14,422 bases of DNA from an uncultured delta proteobacterium (GTDB taxonomy: Bacteria; RBG-13-61-14; DRUE01). A program made the translations under genes and the position numbers. Position 1 is the first letter of the stretch. The number at the start of each line of letters is the position of its first letter. Positions 1 to 6,819 of this stretch are shown piece by piece. The stretch is taken from NCBI GenBank assembly GCA_903930515.1, contig CAIYYW010000241.1, forward strand, positions 1 through 14,422, written 5' to 3'. The notes beneath the pieces were generated by a model. It was given only the letters and a program-made list of their open reading frames with translations, searched no databases and was not told the DNA's origin.

Positions 1-576
1 AACCAGGGTTGCCGGATAAAAAACCGGAGTGGCATAGAGCCAGACCAGGAGCAGTACCGGGAGGATCTGGATCAAGTCCCTGACCCAGACGCCGACCCCG
101 GCCAGGAAATATGCCAGCCCCATCCCAAAGCCGATCTGGAGGATCATCCAGGCCGGGAGAAAAATCAGGCCGGGGATAAAAAGTTTGCCCTTGATCCCGG
201 CCCAGACGATCAGGACCACAAACCCGATCATCTGTCCGAAAAATCCGCTCAGGACCGGGACCGCGGGGAGGATGGGGACCGGGAATTTCACCCGGGAGAT
301 CAGGTTCCGGTTTTCAATCAGGTAATTCGCGCTCCTGGCCACGCCTTCCTGAAACCCCAGCCAGGGGATCAAACCGGAAAGGATGTATAGAGCGCTCATT
401 CCGATCCCGGGTTCGGAGCCGAACCTGGCCCGGAACACGATGGTGAAAATAAAAGTGAACACCGAAAGCAGGAGCAGGGGATTGATCACGGTCCAGAAAA
501 TGCCGATCAAACTGCCGACATATTTGCTCCGTAAATCCCGCTCCACCATCCGGAATAATAATCCCTGCCCTGACAT
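1..576 (-). CDS. ABC-2 type polysaccharide/O-antigen export permease, partial (C-terminus off window)
   Basis: This is the membrane subunit of a Wzm/TagG/RfbA-type ABC exporter, which moves lipid-linked polysaccharide across the inner membrane together with a Wzt-type ATPase. The 192 visible codons run off the left edge; the family is usually about 260-280 residues, so the last quarter or so is missing. The N-terminus shows the family signature of a short cytoplasmic segment, then RDLRSKYVGSLIGIFWTVIN leading into the first membrane helix (about 26-48). Further hydrophobic segments lie at about 60-78, 104-125, 140-160 and 168-188, and an amphipathic LIENRNLISRVKFP stretch sits near 88-101. 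ATG 576 is chosen because an in-frame stop (604-606) lies upstream; a GGGGGAG (591-597) is about 14 nt away, a long spacing. The upstream methyltransferase and polyprenyl-type glycosyltransferase genes support a role in surface glycan export. The ATPase gene is expected just beyond the window. Confidence 0.9.
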   Translation of the reverse strand, partial: MSGQGLLFRMVERDLRSKYVGSLIGIFWTVINPLLLLSVFTFIFTIVFRARFGSEPGIGMSALYILSGLIPWLGFQEGVARSANYLIENRNLISRVKFPVPILPAVPVLSGFFGQMIGFVVLIVWAGIKGKLFIPGLIFLPAWMILQIGFGMGLAYFLAGVGVWVRDLIQILPVLLLVWLYATPVFYPATLV

Positions 577-578
577 TG

Positions 579-653
579 CTAAGGCTTTATCTCCCCCTTC
601 AAATTAACATTGATCGCCTGAAAAATAAAACGCGGATGGTTTAAAGTTTCCAT
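579..653 (-). CDS. Candidate 24-residue small ORF between methyltransferase and export permease
   Basis: An ATG ORF of 24 codons fills the gap between the methyltransferase stop (658-660) and the permease start (576). It begins 4 nt after the upstream stop and ends with TAG 2 nt before the next ATG. The peptide starts METLNHPRFIFQAINV and ends KGEIKP. It has no membrane segment, and I recognise no family. The permease's G-rich ribosome-binding stretch (591-597) lies inside this ORF, so its translation could be coupled to permease translation. There is no Shine-Dalgarno of its own, so it would depend on ribosomes finishing the methyltransferase. It could be a real small protein, a coupling leader, or a chance open frame. 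The tight fit is the main argument for it. Confidence 0.3.
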   Translation of the reverse strand: METLNHPRFIFQAINVNLKGEIKP

Positions 654-657
654 ATAT

Positions 658-1413
658 TTAGAGATCCGGATCTGCCGATAAGTTCCCGGCCGGCTTTTTC
701 AAAACGGCGAAAAGGGAAACCCCGAACGGGAGATTGAGCCGGGAATATTTCCCCTGCTGGATCAAGGCCCAAAGCAGGAGCCGGTTGAACCAGGAAGGCG
801 GCAGTTGATCTTCCAGCCGATGGCTCTTGCCGATCTTGAACCGGGTCCGGATTTGACGGTAGATCAAGATCGGGAAAAAAGGCGCGGAATTGACATAGTT
901 GATAAAAATTATTTCCAGCCCCGCGGTTTCCGCCAAGGCCCTGACCATTTGTTTACGGTACCGGCGCCGATGCCCGACCGCCTGGTCCCAGTCGCTGAAC
1001 AATAAAGCAAAGGCCGGAACATTGATCATCACATATCCGCCCGGCCTGGTGATCCTGGCGAATTCCAAAAGACCCGCGGCGTCTCGCTCCAGATGCTCCA
1101 GCAGGTCCAGCGCGATCACGGCGTCCGCGAAACGGTCCGGGAAAGGAAGGGAGTAAGCGTCCGCGCGCAGGATTTTATCTTTAGAGACGGAAACCGACGG
1201 ATCGAAATAAAGGTCCGAGCCGATCGCGTCATAATCCGGCGCCAGCTCCTCCAAGAGGATTCCGGTGCCGGCTCCGGCGTCAATGAGGATCGGCTTCGGA
1301 ACCCGGGCCGGGAAAAGTTTCTGGAGCCAATGCCGGACCAGTTCCCTCCGGCCCCGGTAAAAAAAATGTTCCCGCTCAATCCGGGCGAACAGTGAGATTT
1401 CCCTCTCTTCCAT
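658..1413 (-). CDS. Class I SAM-dependent methyltransferase (Methyltransf_11/23-like) of a glycan cluster
   Basis: This 251-residue protein is predicted to be a cytosolic SAM-dependent methyltransferase. Motif I is IDAGAGTG (about 44-51), an acidic residue ending strand 2 is in AIGSDLYFD (about 63-71), and the motif IV/post-I region is ADAVIALDLLEHLERD (about 97-112). It is followed by a PGGYVMINVPAF strand-turn segment. After the Rossmann core comes a DWDQAVGHRRRY stretch and a region with hydrophobic patches (FINYVNSAPFFPILIYR) seen in methyltransferases of polysaccharide and lipid-linked glycan loci. The gene starts 12 nt after the glycosyltransferase stop, with no clear Shine-Dalgarno, so coupled translation is likely. 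The substrate is not readable from sequence; a sugar or lipid-linked intermediate is inferred from context. Confidence 0.88.
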   Translation of the reverse strand: MEEREISLFARIEREHFFYRGRRELVRHWLQKLFPARVPKPILIDAGAGTGILLEELAPDYDAIGSDLYFDPSVSVSKDKILRADAYSLPFPDRFADAVIALDLLEHLERDAAGLLEFARITRPGGYVMINVPAFALLFSDWDQAVGHRRRYRKQMVRALAETAGLEIIFINYVNSAPFFPILIYRQIRTRFKIGKSHRLEDQLPPSWFNRLLLWALIQQGKYSRLNLPFGVSLFAVLKKPAGNLSADPDL

Positions 1414-1425
1414 TCTCAGGCCGGA

Positions 1426-2358
1426 TTATTCCTGGCCAGGAGGAAATTCCCGCTGGATAATGAAAAGCGGTCTTTGCTTCACCTCGTCATAGACCCGGGC
1501 CAGGTATTCTCCCAGGATCCCGATCGCGATCAACTGCACCCCGCCCATAAAAAACAGGCTCACCGCCACGGTGGTGAACCCGGCCACCACGCCGATCCCG
1601 AGGATGCGGAGGACGATCAGGACCAGGCCGTAGATGAAACATAACGCGCTGATTCCCAATCCGGCCAGCCAGGTCAATTGGAGCGGCTTATGGCTGAAGC
1701 TCAGGATCGCGTCCAGGGCGTATAAAGTCAGTTGATAGAAACTCCACTTGGTTTCCCCGCCGATCCGCTCCGCCCGGTCGTACCAGATTTCAGTCTGCTG
1801 GAACCCGACCCAACTCCGGAGACCCGGCAGATAGCGGTGCCGCTCCGGCAAAGCCAAAAGCTGATCCACCACCTTCCGGTCCATCAGGGCGAACCCTCCC
1901 CGGACCGGGATCGGGAAATCGCAGAGCCAGATAAAAAGTTTGTTGAAAATTTGCAGGCCGAGCTTCTTCAACCCGGATTCCGTCCGGCTTTTGCGCGCCC
2001 CGATCACCACCTGAAAACCCTCGTTCCATTTCTTGATCATTTCCCGGATCAGTTCCGGCGGGTCTTGAAGGTCGGCGTCAATGACCAAAACCGATTTCCC
2101 TACGGCCCGGCTCAACCCTGCGCTCACCGCCAGGTACTGCCCGAAATTGCGCGACAGCTCAATCAGCCGGCCGCGCGGATTTTTCCGGCAATACCCTTCC
2201 AGGATTTCAGAACTCCGGTCGCTGGAACCGTCATTGACAAACACCAGTTCGTAATCAATCCCTTCCAAGGCCGGTTCCAGCCTGGAAAATACCCCGGCCA
2301 AAATTTCTTCCTCGTTGAAAACCGGGATCACCACGGAAAGATCGGGAATTTGCCTCAT
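1426..2358 (-). CDS. Family 2 glycosyltransferase, DPMS/GtrB/ArnC-like, with two C-terminal membrane helices
   Basis: This 310-residue enzyme likely transfers a sugar from a nucleotide sugar to polyprenyl phosphate at the cytoplasmic face of the inner membrane. The GT-A core shows SVVIPVFNEEE (8-18), VNDGSSDRS with Asp43, and the metal-binding DADLQD (94-99) followed by PPEL. A RGGFALMDR segment and the GGETKW motif of the DPMS/GtrB class follow. Two strongly hydrophobic C-terminal segments (about 232-252 and 262-290) fit the two membrane helices of GtrB/ArnC-like proteins, and the tail EYLARVYDEVKQRP is typical of this group. It is the first gene of the minus-strand polysaccharide operon. 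Its start lies 7 nt after a perfect TATAAT, so the mRNA may be leaderless. The exact sugar is unknown. Confidence 0.92.
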   Translation of the reverse strand: MRQIPDLSVVIPVFNEEEILAGVFSRLEPALEGIDYELVFVNDGSSDRSSEILEGYCRKNPRGRLIELSRNFGQYLAVSAGLSRAVGKSVLVIDADLQDPPELIREMIKKWNEGFQVVIGARKSRTESGLKKLGLQIFNKLFIWLCDFPIPVRGGFALMDRKVVDQLLALPERHRYLPGLRSWVGFQQTEIWYDRAERIGGETKWSFYQLTLYALDAILSFSHKPLQLTWLAGLGISALCFIYGLVLIVLRILGIGVVAGFTTVAVSLFFMGGVQLIAIGILGEYLARVYDEVKQRPLFIIQREFPPGQE

Positions 2359-2395
2359 CTTTTCTATTATAACTCGATTCGACCTTCCCGAGCAA
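2359..2395 (-). promoter_or_regulatory. Promoter of the polysaccharide operon, leaderless-type geometry
   Basis: On the minus strand a TTGCTC (2395-2390) lies 18 nt before a perfect TATAAT (2371-2366). After the -10 come only 7 nt, AGAAAAG, before the ATG at 2358. A normal sigma70 start site 6-8 nt after the -10 would fall on or next to that ATG. No Shine-Dalgarno is visible. The call rests on sequence match only. Confidence 0.55.
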
Positions 2396-2438
2396 GGCGG
2401 AGATGATACGGTTGCGTGTCCGCGCCGCTTCAGCGAAA

Positions 2439-2474
2439 TTGACAGCCGGGATAAATGCGTTTAATTTTATTAAG
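2439..2474 (+). promoter_or_regulatory. Promoter of the 97-aa orphan gene, leaderless-type geometry
   Basis: A perfect -35 TTGACA (2439-2444) is followed by a 17-nt spacer and TAATTT (2462-2467), which matches the TAnnnT core but only 3 of 6 consensus bases. The ATG at 2475 is again exactly 7 nt after the -10, as for the divergent glycosyltransferase gene. This predicts a start site at or next to the ATG. The -10 is weak, so the call is moderate. Confidence 0.45.
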
Positions 2475-2768
2475 ATGATTGAGCAGTATTTGATTATCGG
2501 AGTCAAGATCAACGGCAAGCTCCAGGAAGCGCTGGACCATTGTTCTCCGGCGAACCAGATTTATTTCCAGGAGCAAAATTCCGAGTATCTGCACATTTAC
2601 ACCCTGGAAGGGGAGCAAGTCCTGGGGAAAAGGCTTAAGTCCGGGATCAACCTGGAAACCTTCGCCGACTATGTCAAAAACATCAAGAGCATCCTGAATA
2701 AAATTTCCCCCCAACACAGCCTGTCGGAATCCGAGATCAAAATTTACTCCCACACCCTGATCGGCTGA
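2475..2768 (+). CDS. Hypothetical small soluble protein (97 aa), no recognised family
   Basis: I do not recognise this protein. From ATG 2475 it begins MIEQYLIIGVKINGKLQEAL and has no signal peptide or membrane helix. The composition suggests a small alpha/beta domain: a strand (YLIIGVKI), a helix, two strands around QIYFQEQ and YLHIYTLEGEQVLGKRL, then a helix ETFADYVKNIKSILNKI and a polar tail. An in-frame upstream ATG at 2403 has an AAGG five nt before it and would add 24 basic residues, but that extension would contain the candidate promoter (2439-2467), so 2475 is preferred with reservation. The gene is on the same strand as the 1100-aa HEAT protein, 106 nt away, but that gene has its own candidate promoter. 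Codon use resembles the neighbours. Confidence 0.6.
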   Translation: MIEQYLIIGVKINGKLQEALDHCSPANQIYFQEQNSEYLHIYTLEGEQVLGKRLKSGINLETFADYVKNIKSILNKISPQHSLSESEIKIYSHTLIG

Positions 2769-2833
2769 AGAAGATCTTCCGAGCGCTTTCCCCCGTGATT
2801 TTAAGGGACCTGCCCGAGAATGTTTTCCCCGTC

Positions 2834-2868
2834 TTGCACTGTCGAGAAAAGGTAAGATAATAGGGATT
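2834..2868 (+). promoter_or_regulatory. Candidate promoter of the PilZ-like/HEAT gene
   Basis: TTGCAC (2834-2839) lies 16 nt before GATAAT (2856-2861, 5 of 6 consensus). The predicted start site near 2868 leaves a leader of only about 7 nt before ATG 2875. The -35 is weak. Together with the 106-nt gap after the small upstream gene, it suggests separate transcription. Confidence 0.4.
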
Positions 2869-2874
2869 GGGACG

Positions 2875-5800
2875 ATGGGGGAAAAACCGGCTTTTCCGAA
2901 AGTGAATTTGAAATATCCTACTTTGGAATCGTTTGCCAAAGCGGTGCGGAAGAGCTTCGGCCAGGGACGGCTCCTGGTGCGTTTGAAAAAGGAATTCAAT
3001 TCCGGACAGCGTTTAATCTTGATCTTCCAACTCGGGGATTGGCCATCTCCGGTCGAGATCATCGGCCAGGTGATTGACCGGGTGGAAGACAAAGAAAAAG
3101 GCAAGTTTGCCTACGGGATCCGATTCCTTAATTTCACCGAGAATAAGCTCAACCGCCTGCTCGCGGGGGAAGAGATCAAGCCCCCGGAAAAACCGGTTGA
3201 GGACAAGCCGCCTGAACCAATCCCGGCTCCGACTCCAAAATCCGCTCCGAAAGAAATTGCGGCTCCTGCGCCGCCTGCCCCGGTACCGGCGCCGGAAAAA
3301 GTGGAGCCAAAACCAGCTCCGGTTCCCAAAGAGGCGGCCAAGCCGGCGCCGGTTGAAGTGGCCGCGGAAAAAGTTCCGGAACCGAATTTGGAAATAGAAG
3401 TCACCTTGCAGGCGGGCTCGACCCAGAGCTTTGACGGCAGGGAAATCGAGGCCGGGAAGGAAACTGAACCGGAGCAGCCGGCTCCGGAGCCGGAAGGACC
3501 CGCAATTGAAATTGAACCGGAAGCGCCGGCCGCGGTCCCCGAGGAAACCTCGACGCCCCCTCCTGCCCAGCCGGAGCCGGTTGAGACCAACAATGAAGAG
3601 CCGGGCGCGCCGGCCGCGGATCCTGCTCCGCCTTTGGAAAACGGTTTTCAATTGACCGAGCCGATCCCGTTGGAAGAGGAACCCGAGCCGGAACCGCTGG
3701 TGGAAGTGATGTTGCCCGGCTCCGAAGCATCCTTGTTTGGATCAGAGCCTGACCTGTTGATCGGAGATGCGCCTGCCCGGACCGAGCCGGTTGCGGCCAA
3801 GCAGGTGCCGGCTGAAGCGGTTCAGGAACTTGAGCCCGCGTCGGTTGCCAAGCCTGCGGCCTTGCCCTTGTTGGAGGACGATTTGGGGGACCTGGAATTT
3901 TCTCCCATGCCGGAATTTCTCAAAGAGGCAAAACCTCTCCCTAAGGCCAAACCGGTTCCGTTGCCTCCTCCGGCTGAAGTTCCGATTGAAACCTTGACCG
4001 ATGAAGAGCCTTTGTTGCTTGAGGAAAAGCCGGGATCGCAGAAGCCGCCGACCCCGGCGTCGCCCGAGTCCAAGTTGGCGGCTGCCGAGCCGGCTCCGGA
4101 ATTCAAGTCAATCTCTCCGGAGCGGCTTTCTGATTTCCTGTTCCGGTTCTGCCGGATCATATTGAACCCTCCTCCGCCCGATCTGCCGGATTCGGCCAAG
4201 CAGATCCAGTCCCTGTTTGAGGATTTCCAGAAGCTGATGGAATCCCGGGAGCGGATCGGGATTTACCTGGTTCTGGCCGCTTCGGGCAAGGATTTCATCA
4301 TTGAAGGCGCGCAAGCCAGCCCGAAAAGCATCCGGATCCTGCTTCCCCCGGAGATGGTGGGCACCCTGCTCTTCCGGCTGATTGAACTGTTTGACGAGAA
4401 AGAGTTGGTGGGGATTATTTTCCGAAAATACCTGGAGCTGAGCCATTTCCAGATTTTCATTTCCGCCCTCGCGCGCTTCAACCCGGAAAAAGAATCCGCA
4501 GACGAGCTGGCGCGCAAGTTGATCCAGTCCGGGATTTTTTATTTCAGCCTGATTTTTGAAACCGACCTGGTCGCGGTCCCGGAAAAGATCAAGGAAGACA
4601 CCAAGATCGTCCTGGCCCGGCTGACCGCGGAACTGAAGCGGCTCAAGGTTCTGGCGGAGCAGATCAGCGAGGAGCCGCTGGCGCTGCTGACCTTGAGGCT
4701 GGAAGATATTATCCGGCCGGTTGCCGACCAGGAGGTTCTGGCTCAAGTGCTGGAGCATCTGCCCCTGATCTGGAACGACCAAATCCAGGATTTTGAATTC
4801 CAGGACCTGGAAGACCAGATCCTGTTCTCAATCCCGGTCCCCGCGCTTTTCAAAGCGTCGGAAATTTTATTCAAGAAATTGATTCAAGCGAAAGGCCTGA
4901 AGCCGGCCAAGCCGGGCGGGGTTGATAAAAATAAACCCAATTTGGAACGACTGTTGCGCCGGGTGATGGCCCGGATCGCTTATGAAGCCCCGGAACAGGC
5001 CCTGCAGATCCTGAGCGAACTCTTTGACCGGCAACTGATCAAGTACGAGGAGCTCCCGGAAGACATCCGCGACCAGGTGGCCGCGTCCAAACTCGGTCAG
5101 GAGTTCCTGCGAAGCCCGGAGGCCAGACTCAGCCAATTGCAAATCGCCCACAGCGCCGGGGCTTATTCCCGGCTGGCCTCCCAGATGATCTGGTCTTCAA
5201 TCGCGCTGCTGGATAAAAAGGAATATAAATGGGCGCAGAAAATTTTCCAGACCCTGGTCGCGCATTACCAGGACAAGTCTCCGCCTTTTCCGGAGCGGCC
5301 CAAACTGGCGCGCGACAGCTTGAAGCGACTTTCCGAGCCGTTCGCGATCGAACTGCTGGCGCGGATTCTCCAGAGCGGCAAAAAGGAGGAGCGGGATCTG
5401 GCCGCTTCCATGCTTTACGCCACCGGCGAGGCCTGCGTAAAAAAACTTATGGTCCTGCTGGAGCAGAGCGAGGACCGGAATGTGCGGAGGCTGGCCTGCG
5501 AGGTTCTGGCCCGGTTCGGCCCGAACCTGGAGCCGACCCTGCTGGCGAAGCTTAACGAGCCGGGACTTCCCTGGTATCTGACCCGGAACCTGGTGATGAT
5601 CCTGGCGGAAATCAAATCACCCTCGCTCAGGGATCAAATCGGCAAGCTCCTGAAACATCCGCACATGCGGGTCCGGGAAGAAGCGATCAACTATCTGCTT
5701 GCAACCGGCGACAAGCAACTCGAGCCGGTCCTGGCGCAGATGCTCAAAGACCCGGAACTCGCGGTCCGAAGGCGCGCGCTCGGGGCAATGGGCAAGCTGG

Positions 5801-6177
5801 AAAATATCAGTCCGGAAACCGCGCTCTCCATCAAAATCCTGATCAATGACCTGTCCGCCTCCGAGTTGGAAGGCAACGCCGAGACCGTCTTTCTACAGGC
5901 GATTGAACTGCTCGTCCGGACCGGGCTGGACAAGTTGCCCGACCGAACCGACCTCAGCGAGTTCCTCTTCAGCCTGCTCGAGCAAACCGAGGCGCACGGT
6001 ATTTTTTCCCGGACCAAACTCGGGCTTACCCCCAAAATCAAAATCGCCCTGATTGAGGCGCTGGGCAAAAGAAAACACCATCCGGCCAAAAAACTTTTGT
6101 CCAGATTAGCCAAGGACAAAGATAACCCGCTCCGGAAACCCGCGGAAAAGGCCCTGGAAATGATGGGCAAGAATTGA
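2875..6177 (+). CDS. Large multidomain protein: PilZ-like N-terminus, Pro/Ala/Glu-rich linker, helical and HEAT-repeat C-terminus (1100 aa)
   Basis: The enzymatic role is unknown; the architecture suggests a scaffold or adaptor. Residues about 1-100 resemble a degenerate PilZ beta-barrel: a variable LLVRLKKEFNSGQRLILIFQ region, an IIGQVIDRV strand and the GKFAYGIRFLNFT end strand. The RxxxR and D/NxSxxG c-di-GMP motifs are not apparent. Residues about 105-410 are low-complexity and rich in Pro, Ala and Glu, probably disordered. Residues about 412-670 are a helical domain starting PERLSDFLFRFCRIIL. After a short linker, helices lead into HEAT repeats over about 810-1098, visible as repeated units such as EERDLAASMLYATGEACVKK, RNVRRLACEVLARFG and LAVRRRALGAMGKL. 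There is no signal peptide or membrane helix, so it should be cytosolic. Its end is 6 nt from the end of the convergent Nudix gene. Start choice is by position after the candidate promoter. Confidence 0.85.
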   Translation: MGEKPAFPKVNLKYPTLESFAKAVRKSFGQGRLLVRLKKEFNSGQRLILIFQLGDWPSPVEIIGQVIDRVEDKEKGKFAYGIRFLNFTENKLNRLLAGEEIKPPEKPVEDKPPEPIPAPTPKSAPKEIAAPAPPAPVPAPEKVEPKPAPVPKEAAKPAPVEVAAEKVPEPNLEIEVTLQAGSTQSFDGREIEAGKETEPEQPAPEPEGPAIEIEPEAPAAVPEETSTPPPAQPEPVETNNEEPGAPAADPAPPLENGFQLTEPIPLEEEPEPEPLVEVMLPGSEASLFGSEPDLLIGDAPARTEPVAAKQVPAEAVQELEPASVAKPAALPLLEDDLGDLEFSPMPEFLKEAKPLPKAKPVPLPPPAEVPIETLTDEEPLLLEEKPGSQKPPTPASPESKLAAAEPAPEFKSISPERLSDFLFRFCRIILNPPPPDLPDSAKQIQSLFEDFQKLMESRERIGIYLVLAASGKDFIIEGAQASPKSIRILLPPEMVGTLLFRLIELFDEKELVGIIFRKYLELSHFQIFISALARFNPEKESADELARKLIQSGIFYFSLIFETDLVAVPEKIKEDTKIVLARLTAELKRLKVLAEQISEEPLALLTLRLEDIIRPVADQEVLAQVLEHLPLIWNDQIQDFEFQDLEDQILFSIPVPALFKASEILFKKLIQAKGLKPAKPGGVDKNKPNLERLLRRVMARIAYEAPEQALQILSELFDRQLIKYEELPEDIRDQVAASKLGQEFLRSPEARLSQLQIAHSAGAYSRLASQMIWSSIALLDKKEYKWAQKIFQTLVAHYQDKSPPFPERPKLARDSLKRLSEPFAIELLARILQSGKKEERDLAASMLYATGEACVKKLMVLLEQSEDRNVRRLACEVLARFGPNLEPTLLAKLNEPGLPWYLTRNLVMILAEIKSPSLRDQIGKLLKHPHMRVREEAINYLLATGDKQLEPVLAQMLKDPELAVRRRALGAMGKLENISPETALSIKILINDLSASELEGNAETVFLQAIELLVRTGLDKLPDRTDLSEFLFSLLEQTEAHGIFSRTKLGLTPKIKIALIEALGKRKHHPAKKLLSRLAKDKDNPLRKPAEKALEMMGKN

Positions 6178-6187
6178 CTTTGGTCAA
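6174..6187. repeat. Small perfect hairpin containing both convergent stop codons
   Basis: TTGAC, loop TTTG, then GTCAA forms a perfect 5-bp stem. The TGA stop of the plus-strand HEAT gene (6175-6177) is in one arm and the TGA stop of the minus-strand Nudix gene (6184-6186 read in reverse) is in the other. The stem is short and AT-rich with no T-tract, so it is not a convincing terminator. Confidence 0.4.
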
Positions 6188-6786
6188 CTGATAATAGATC
6201 CCTGCAATCTTTCCAGGAAGTTTTTGGTGATTTTGGCGGTGGCTCCCCAGACCGTGCATTCGGGGAGTTGGAAAAAATAGACCGGATATTCCCGGCCGTT
6301 CCATTGCCAGTTTTCAATTCTCAACCGGGCCGGATCCAGGAATTGGGAGAGGGGCAGGATATACACTTCGTCTATCTCGCCGGGATTGGTGATGATTTGC
6401 GCCGGCCAGTTCAGGCAGATCACAAAGGGCTGGATCCGGAAACCGCTGATGGTGGAAATTTCGTCCAGCTCCCCCAGGACTCTCACCTTTTCCCGGGGAA
6501 TCCCCACCTCCTCTTCCAGCTCCCGGAGCGAAGCCCCCAGCGCGGTTTCGCCTTCTTCAATGGTTCCGCCCGGGAAAGAAACCTCCCCTTTATGGGTCTC
6601 CACCCGCTGGCTTCTTTTGGTGAACAGCGCGCACCACCCTTGGGCGCGGCGGATCAGCGGCACGGTCACCGCGGAGGGGATCAGAGCGGGGTCGATAATT
6701 TTCTCCGGCCGTTTGGCCCGGAGTATTTTCTCAAATTCCGATTCGCTCAGGCGGGAAAATTTTCCCTGTAATTCCTTGGTCTCCAT
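6184..6786 (-). CDS. Nudix hydrolase, CoA pyrophosphatase (NudL/UPF0035-like)
   Basis: This 200-residue protein likely hydrolyses the pyrophosphate bond of CoA, acyl-CoA or related nucleotides, with Mg2+ or Mn2+. The Nudix box G-x5-E-x7-REL-x-EE-x-GI is complete (Gly74, Glu80, Arg88, Glu89, Glu92, Glu93, Gly95). Just before it, LFTKRSQRVETHKGEVSFPG (54-73) matches the LLTxR...HxGxVxFPGG signature that marks the CoA-pyrophosphatase subgroup. The length fits NudL-like proteins. It is the last gene of the gmhA operon, starting 33 nt after the regulator stop with only a weak ribosome-binding sequence. The gene converges on the HEAT gene. The CoA assignment is family knowledge; activity on other dinucleotides is possible. 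Confidence 0.88.
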   Translation of the reverse strand: METKELQGKFSRLSESEFEKILRAKRPEKIIDPALIPSAVTVPLIRRAQGWCALFTKRSQRVETHKGEVSFPGGTIEEGETALGASLRELEEEVGIPREKVRVLGELDEISTISGFRIQPFVICLNWPAQIITNPGEIDEVYILPLSQFLDPARLRIENWQWNGREYPVYFFQLPECTVWGATAKITKNFLERLQGSIIS

Positions 6787-6819
6787 TTGCCCAACCGCGA
6801 CCGCTTCCAGCGATCAATT

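Noticed and set aside
383-607. Plus-strand 74-codon frame over the ABC permease
   Set aside because: The minus-strand reading is a clear ABC-2 permease; the plus frame has no motif or ribosome site.
2403-2474. Longer N-terminus for the 97-aa orphan from ATG 2403
   Set aside because: An AAGG is suitably placed, but the extra residues look unstructured and basic and would contain the TTGACA/TAATTT promoter; kept as an alternative only.
2770-2779. Perfect palindrome GAAGATCTTC after the 97-aa gene
   Set aside because: It is a short 10-bp palindrome with no loop or T-tract, so it cannot act as an intrinsic terminator and is expected by chance.
3013-3651. Minus-strand Arg- and Gly-rich open frames opposite the linker of the HEAT protein
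   Set aside because: They mirror the GC-rich Pro/Ala/Glu codons of the real gene and show no protein-like motif.
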